Of a DNA stretch of 17,684 nt, positions 14,465-17,684 are shown one piece after another. Location of the stretch: NCBI GenBank assembly GCA_012517635.1, contig JAAYUP010000261.1, positions 1 through 17,684 of the forward strand, in the 5' to 3' direction. Position 1 is the stretch's first letter; every line of letters begins with the position of its first letter. The position numbers and the translations under genes were made by a program. This stretch comes from Candidatus Atribacter alterifermentans. Lineage in GTDB: Bacteria; Atribacterota; Atribacteria; Atribacterales; Atribacteraceae. Below the pieces are notes generated by a model, which ran no database searches, was not told the origin of the DNA, and saw only the letters and a list, made by a program, of their open reading frames with translations.

Positions 14465-15845
14465 TTTTCTTTTTTCCTCCTTCTTCGCTCATGGTTTGAG
14501 GAACACGACTGGCTAATTCAAAAATTTCTTTGGACACTTCACATAATTTTTCCCGTAATAGGAAAGGACAATCAATTTCTTGAGCTTTCCCTCTCACAAT
14601 ATCTTCAGCCAATGATCGACAGGTCGGACAACCACAAGCCCCACAATCAAGGGCAGGAAGTCTTTCTAGTATTTTCTCAATTTGCTGATATTTTTCAATT
14701 GCTTTTTGATAGTCATTATCGAGTTTCAACACATCCCGAATTTCATAAGGAAGAATTCGCTGGAACATTCTCTCCTTCCTCCATTCTTCCAACTGATGTT
14801 CCTGAGGAGGACATGGTACGGAATGTTTTTTTATCAGATGGTTCACGTTGACTTTGGCAATAAAGGGATTTTGGACGGCAAAGACTCCTCCAATACAGCC
14901 CCCTACACAGGCTTGGGCTTCACAATACACTACTTTTTTTAATTCTCCCATTTCTATCTTTTCAAAAACCGAAATCACATTATGAATTCCATCCACCGCC
15001 ATATACTCCCCTTCGCCAAGGGATTCTTGTTCTCCCCCCGAACGAGCCCAACCAATACCTTTCCAGGAAGCGAGTTGGCTCGAAGATTCTTCAGGAAGAT
15101 TATCAATGTCATTAATTAATCGAGGATAAATACTCGACATAGATATGGCACCGTCAATTCTTTCTAAGATTCCGGTTGAACGGCGGACTTCCATGACCTT
15201 CGCTGGACAGGGAGTAATGAAAAATACCCCAATTTCTTCAGGTTTATAACCTTTTTCCATAGCTTGCTTTCGAGCAATTTTTGCCGCTAAACCCAAGGGG
15301 GAATCGAGGGGAAGGAGATTATCAATGAGTGAGGGAAATTGAACTTCTACAAACCTGACAACTGCTGGACAGGCTGATGAGATTATGGGAAGAGCAAGGT
15401 TGGTTTTTTTCAGGTACCGGTCAATTTCATCAGCTAAAATTTCAGCTGCCCAGGCCACTTCAAACACTCCATCAAAACCCAGCTTCACTAAGCCACCCAA
15501 TATTTTATTGAGGGAAAGATTTCCTTTAAACTGAGCATAAAAAGCTGGAGCTGGTAAAGCAATCGTATATTGAAAATTTTTTAACAAGTCCAGTGAATCA
15601 GTTTGGCCGTATTTAGCGTGATTGGGACAGGTTCGAATACATTCACCACAATCAATACAGCGGTCTTCATCGATACGCGCTTTGCCCCGCTTCACTCGTA
15701 TGGCCTCAGTCGGACATCTTCGGATACAGTGAGTGCAGCCCTTACATTTTTCTTCATCTAAAAGAACTGAATGAAAAATTTCTGGATTCAATGCTTTTAC
15801 CCTCTTTTCTTTTATTTGAGAAAATGGGTGTGTATTTCCCCTCAT
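14451..15845 (-). CDS. Putative sensory [FeFe]-hydrogenase-like iron-sulfur protein (HydS type)
   Basis: A 464-residue cytoplasmic protein. Two [4Fe-4S] ferredoxin motifs come first (Cys 34, 37, 40, 44 and 63, 66, 69, 73), then an H-cluster domain: SSACP (156-160), TPCPAK (211-216) and EAQACVGGC (309-317). The four cysteines expected to hold the H-cluster cubane are present (159, 213, 313, 317), but the first cysteine of the usual TSCCP, which relays protons in catalytic hydrogenases, is Ala158. A coiled, charged linker leads to a C-terminal four-cysteine Fe-S domain (CGACGCPTC at 401-409, then Cys426). These traits match putative sensory hydrogenases (HydS, groups C/D), and the neighbouring HATPase and DRTGG genes agree. 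Start ATG 15845 has GAGGAG twelve bases upstream; TTG at 15791 with GAGGG eight bases upstream is an alternative. Confidence 0.87.
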   Translation of the reverse strand: MRGNTHPFSQIKEKRVKALNPEIFHSVLLDEEKCKGCTHCIRRCPTEAIRVKRGKARIDEDRCIDCGECIRTCPNHAKYGQTDSLDLLKNFQYTIALPAPAFYAQFKGNLSLNKILGGLVKLGFDGVFEVAWAAEILADEIDRYLKKTNLALPIISSACPAVVRFVEVQFPSLIDNLLPLDSPLGLAAKIARKQAMEKGYKPEEIGVFFITPCPAKVMEVRRSTGILERIDGAISMSSIYPRLINDIDNLPEESSSQLASWKGIGWARSGGEQESLGEGEYMAVDGIHNVISVFEKIEMGELKKVVYCEAQACVGGCIGGVFAVQNPFIAKVNVNHLIKKHSVPCPPQEHQLEEWRKERMFQRILPYEIRDVLKLDNDYQKAIEKYQQIEKILERLPALDCGACGCPTCRSLAEDIVRGKAQEIDCPFLLREKLCEVSKEIFELASRVPQTMSEEGGKKKIESQ

Positions 15846-15861
15846 TCAATTTCATTGCTCC

Positions 15862-16332
15862 TCAGCTATCAGGAACCGTTGAATTTCCCCGGGTTGGATC
15901 AAGCCAAAAAATCATCATAACTTTGGTTCCCTTCCCAACCTGGGTCTGAATTTCTATTTGATTTGAACACTTTTTCATATTCGAGAGTCCATACCCTGCT
16001 CCAAAACCCATTTCTCGAATATGGGCTGGCGCAGTTGAAAATCCTTCTTGAAAGGCTAATTCAATATCAGGGATCCCCGGTCCTTCGTCTTCAAGAACCA
16101 CCTGAACATGATCAGGATAAATTGACGTGGAAAACGTTCCCCGATAAGCATGAATCACCACATTCATCTCGGCTTCATAAGTGGCAATAACCACCCGACG
16201 GACAAATTGCGGCGGCAAACCAGCTTGTTGGAGGATGTTTTTCAGTTCACTGGATATTCCACCAGCAGTTGAAAAATCTCCTCCGGTAATTTCCTTTTTG
16301 ATTTCAATATGGGGTTGATGATGTGAATCCAT
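15862..16332 (-). CDS. RsbW/SpoIIAB-like HATPase (anti-sigma-factor-type kinase)
   Basis: A 156-residue soluble protein made of a single GHKL ATPase domain. The N-box reads EAEMNVVIHAY (53-63), the G1 box DEGPGI (82-87), the G2 region GFGAGYGLSNMKK (109-121), and GKGTKV follows at 133-138. There is no dimerisation/phosphoacceptor histidine domain, so it resembles the free-standing serine kinases RsbW and SpoIIAB rather than a histidine kinase. In such systems the ATPase phosphorylates an anti-sigma antagonist or holds a sigma factor; neither partner is encoded here, so its target is unknown. It directly precedes the hydrogenase-like gene, which could supply its input. ATG 16332 overlaps the previous stop as TAATG; an in-frame TGA twelve bases upstream rules out a longer start. 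Its ribosome binding site is weak, suggesting coupling. Confidence 0.85.
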   Translation of the reverse strand: MDSHHQPHIEIKKEITGGDFSTAGGISSELKNILQQAGLPPQFVRRVVIATYEAEMNVVIHAYRGTFSTSIYPDHVQVVLEDEGPGIPDIELAFQEGFSTAPAHIREMGFGAGYGLSNMKKCSNQIEIQTQVGKGTKVMMIFWLDPTRGNSTVPDS

Positions 16333-16685
16333 TACTTTACTTCACTACACCCCCGAGCTCCTCTTTGATACAATTTCCCACAGGATTCAAACATGGGCAG
16401 CCGAGTTGCCAAAAGGGGTATTTTTTTAATGGTTGCTAATTCAATGGTCACATTATCCGGTTTTTTACCCCGAACAAAAACGATACCAATCAGATCGCTC
16501 ATTTCAGCCGTCCTAATCACTTGTGAATTGGTAAGACCAGTGAGCAAAAGTGATTTTTCTTTGGTGAAAGCTAAAACATCGCTCAAAAGATCGCTCCCGC
16601 AAATCGAGGTCGGCTCAATATCCAGCAATTCCTCTCCAGTTAATATTTCAGCCTGTAAAAGGTCCTTTATTTCACGTAGGGTCAT
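16332..16685 (-). CDS. DRTGG-domain-like protein B
   Basis: A 117-residue soluble protein, paralogous to the one at 14111-14464: both have AEIL near residue 12 and C-x-SDLLSD at residues 29-36. This copy reads ICGSDLLSDVLAFTKEKSLLLTGLTN and ends in a cysteine-containing tail (Cys102, Cys113). I chose ATG 16685 because GAGAGG lies seven bases upstream and the product then matches its paralogue in length and register; a longer frame to 16724 would add 13 unrelated residues and overlap the SPOR gene. It leads the presumed sensory set, 16 bases after the SPOR gene, and overlaps the HATPase start by one base. DRTGG-like domains have no settled biochemical role; binding of a ligand or of the HATPase is inference. 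Confidence 0.72.
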   Translation of the reverse strand: MTLREIKDLLQAEILTGEELLDIEPTSICGSDLLSDVLAFTKEKSLLLTGLTNSQVIRTAEMSDLIGIVFVRGKKPDNVTIELATIKKIPLLATRLPMFESCGKLYQRGARGCSEVK

Positions 16686-16701
16686 CGGAATACCTCTCTC
16701 C

Positions 16702-17304
16702 TTATTGACCGATAAAGGCATCAAATCCTTTCGACTTGATTTTTTGTACCGCTTCTGATGCCTCCTGTTTGTTTTTAAAACCGTAAATTTTTACTTTATA
16801 CAAATTCCCTGATTTTTCAACGGTTGCCCCAAACCCCATCTCTCTAAGGGCATTCACCATATTATTGGCATTACCCTCGCTGGAAAATGCCCCCGCTTGT
16901 AAATAAAAATTCCCGGTCGGTGGTGGTGCCGATTGGAGAGGAATCGATGTCGGTGTTGGTTTCGGTTGGATTGGAGGTGGTGATGGAGTTGTTAAAACAG
17001 TTCCCGGAGTAACAGTTCCGGGTGCACTTTCTTGAATTACTTCTCTTTCCTCTTCAATTATCAACCTCTCTTCACTTTCACTCATTGTTGTGGCTGTTTC
17101 AGATCGTTCAGGATAATCGGTTCCAACTAAAGGTCTCTCTACCACTTGAGTTGTCTCTTCTTTAACTCCTCCTTGAAGGAGAAGCTGGGTATAAGCATCC
17201 AAATCACCTCGTGCCATAAAAAAAGCGAGCATCACCACTAAAAAACCACCAAGAAGAAGAATAATCAATTCAACTGGGTCACGTCTTTTGCGAAATTGCT
17301 TCAT
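16702..17304 (-). CDS. Membrane-anchored SPOR-domain protein
   Basis: A 200-residue bitopic protein: basic N-terminus (KQFRKRRDP), one transmembrane helix (about 12-31), an acidic then proline/threonine-rich linker (about 46-130), and a C-terminal SPOR domain (about 131-200) beginning FYLQAGAFSSEGNANNM and ending near KGFDAF. SPOR domains bind denuded glycan strands at division sites, so the protein probably sits in the cytoplasmic membrane with its domain in the wall and may act in division or wall remodelling. No enzymatic domain is present. ATG 17304 overlaps the valS stop as ATGA, with GAGGGG eleven bases upstream. Co-transcription with valS on one side and the sensory set on the other is suggested by spacing alone. 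It resembles FtsN or DedD only in architecture. Confidence 0.88.
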   Translation of the reverse strand: MKQFRKRRDPVELIILLLGGFLVVMLAFFMARGDLDAYTQLLLQGGVKEETTQVVERPLVGTDYPERSETATTMSESEERLIIEEEREVIQESAPGTVTPGTVLTTPSPPPIQPKPTPTSIPLQSAPPPTGNFYLQAGAFSSEGNANNMVNALREMGFGATVEKSGNLYKVKIYGFKNKQEASEAVQKIKSKGFDAFIGQ

Positions 17305-17684
17305 TGGTTCATTATCCCCTCTATTAATTTCTCGAGACGTTGTGCCTCGCTTAATAACTTCTCTAAACGAACCTGATCTTTTTCAATCACTTCTTGGGGA
17401 GCTTTTTCCAAGAAATCCGATTTTTCAAAGCACTTTCGAATTCTTTCGGCATCCTCGTTGAGAACTTTATACTTTTTATTTAACCGCTGCAGTTCCCGCC
17501 GAATATCCACCAAACCTTCGATCATTAAAAAGATATCTATTCCATCAACTTGCCCAGTCACTGCGCCTCCTGGTTTGACAATGTCAACATCAATTTTTAT
17601 TATCTCACATTTTGCCAGTTGTTCAATGTATCCCAAATGTTTCTCAATGACAACCCGATTATCAGATTGATGAAAACCAAGCTG
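17301..17684 (-). CDS. valS: Valyl-tRNA synthetase, C-terminal end (cut by right edge)
   Basis: The last 127 residues of a longer protein; the frame is open to the window edge, so the gene starts outside. The segment VVIEKHLGYIEQLAKCEII, then a GQVDGIDIFLMIEGLVDIRREL stretch, then a charged coiled coil (from about LNKKYKVLNEDAERI to LEKLIEGIMNQ) is the pattern of the C-terminal tRNA-binding arm of class I valyl-tRNA synthetase, which charges tRNA-Val with valine. The typical PQEVIEKDQVRLEKL piece (PxxVVxxERxKL in relatives) is visible. It overlaps the SPOR-domain gene by four bases, so it probably heads, or lies within, the transcript that includes the hydrogen-sensing set. Catalytic motifs (HIGH, KMSKS) are outside the window. 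Confidence 0.9.
   Translation of the reverse strand, partial: QLGFHQSDNRVVIEKHLGYIEQLAKCEIIKIDVDIVKPGGAVTGQVDGIDIFLMIEGLVDIRRELQRLNKKYKVLNEDAERIRKCFEKSDFLEKAPQEVIEKDQVRLEKLLSEAQRLEKLIEGIMNQ

Overview
The window reads almost entirely on the minus strand and holds two gene blocks separated by a repeat-filled gap of about 0.8 kb. Gene content suggests an anaerobic, fermentative bacterium with meso-diaminopimelate peptidoglycan: a complete run of Mur enzymes, a MurE with a DNPR motif, a putative sensory [FeFe] hydrogenase, and moderate-to-low GC. The mixture of Clostridia/Thermotoga-like genes and many TTG starts would fit a deep-branching lineage such as Atribacterota or Thermotogota, or a Clostridia-like Firmicute. 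I cannot fix the phylum from the sequence alone.

Right block (17684 down to 13372, transcribed leftward): the C-terminal end of valS, a membrane-anchored SPOR-domain protein, then a five-gene set: DRTGG-like protein, RsbW/SpoIIAB-like HATPase, [FeFe]-hydrogenase-like iron-sulfur protein, second DRTGG-like protein, PHP-domain phosphoesterase. The genes overlap or lie 16-17 bases apart, so they look like one transcript read from a promoter beyond the right edge. The hydrogenase keeps the four H-cluster cysteines but has alanine at the proton-relay cysteine, as in sensory (HydS-type) enzymes. The set therefore looks like a hydrogen- or redox-sensing module with a kinase-like partner.

Gap (about 12593-13371): no gene. 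It holds five copies of a small palindromic repeat (two forward, three inverted) whose outer and inner stems differ between copies yet stay complementary, plus at least two other palindromes. Next to mraZ is an A/T-rich UP-like tract and an extended -10 promoter. Six GTGG/GTGA boxes with a period of about 10 bp overlap that promoter and the leader, which is the expected layout of a MraZ autoregulatory operator.

Left block (12510 down to 1, transcribed leftward): a division and cell wall (dcw) cluster in the order mraZ, rsmH, ftsL-like, ftsI, murE, murF, mraY, murD, ftsW, murG, murC, murB (cut by the left edge). Together these carry a UDP-MurNAc precursor through pentapeptide assembly (MurC, D, E, F), lipid I (MraY) and lipid II (MurG), and on to septal polymerisation and crosslinking (FtsW with FtsI). 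Junctions are extremely tight: TTGA/ATGA stop-start overlaps or one-base gaps with Shine-Dalgarno sequences inside the upstream gene, so translational coupling along the operon is likely.
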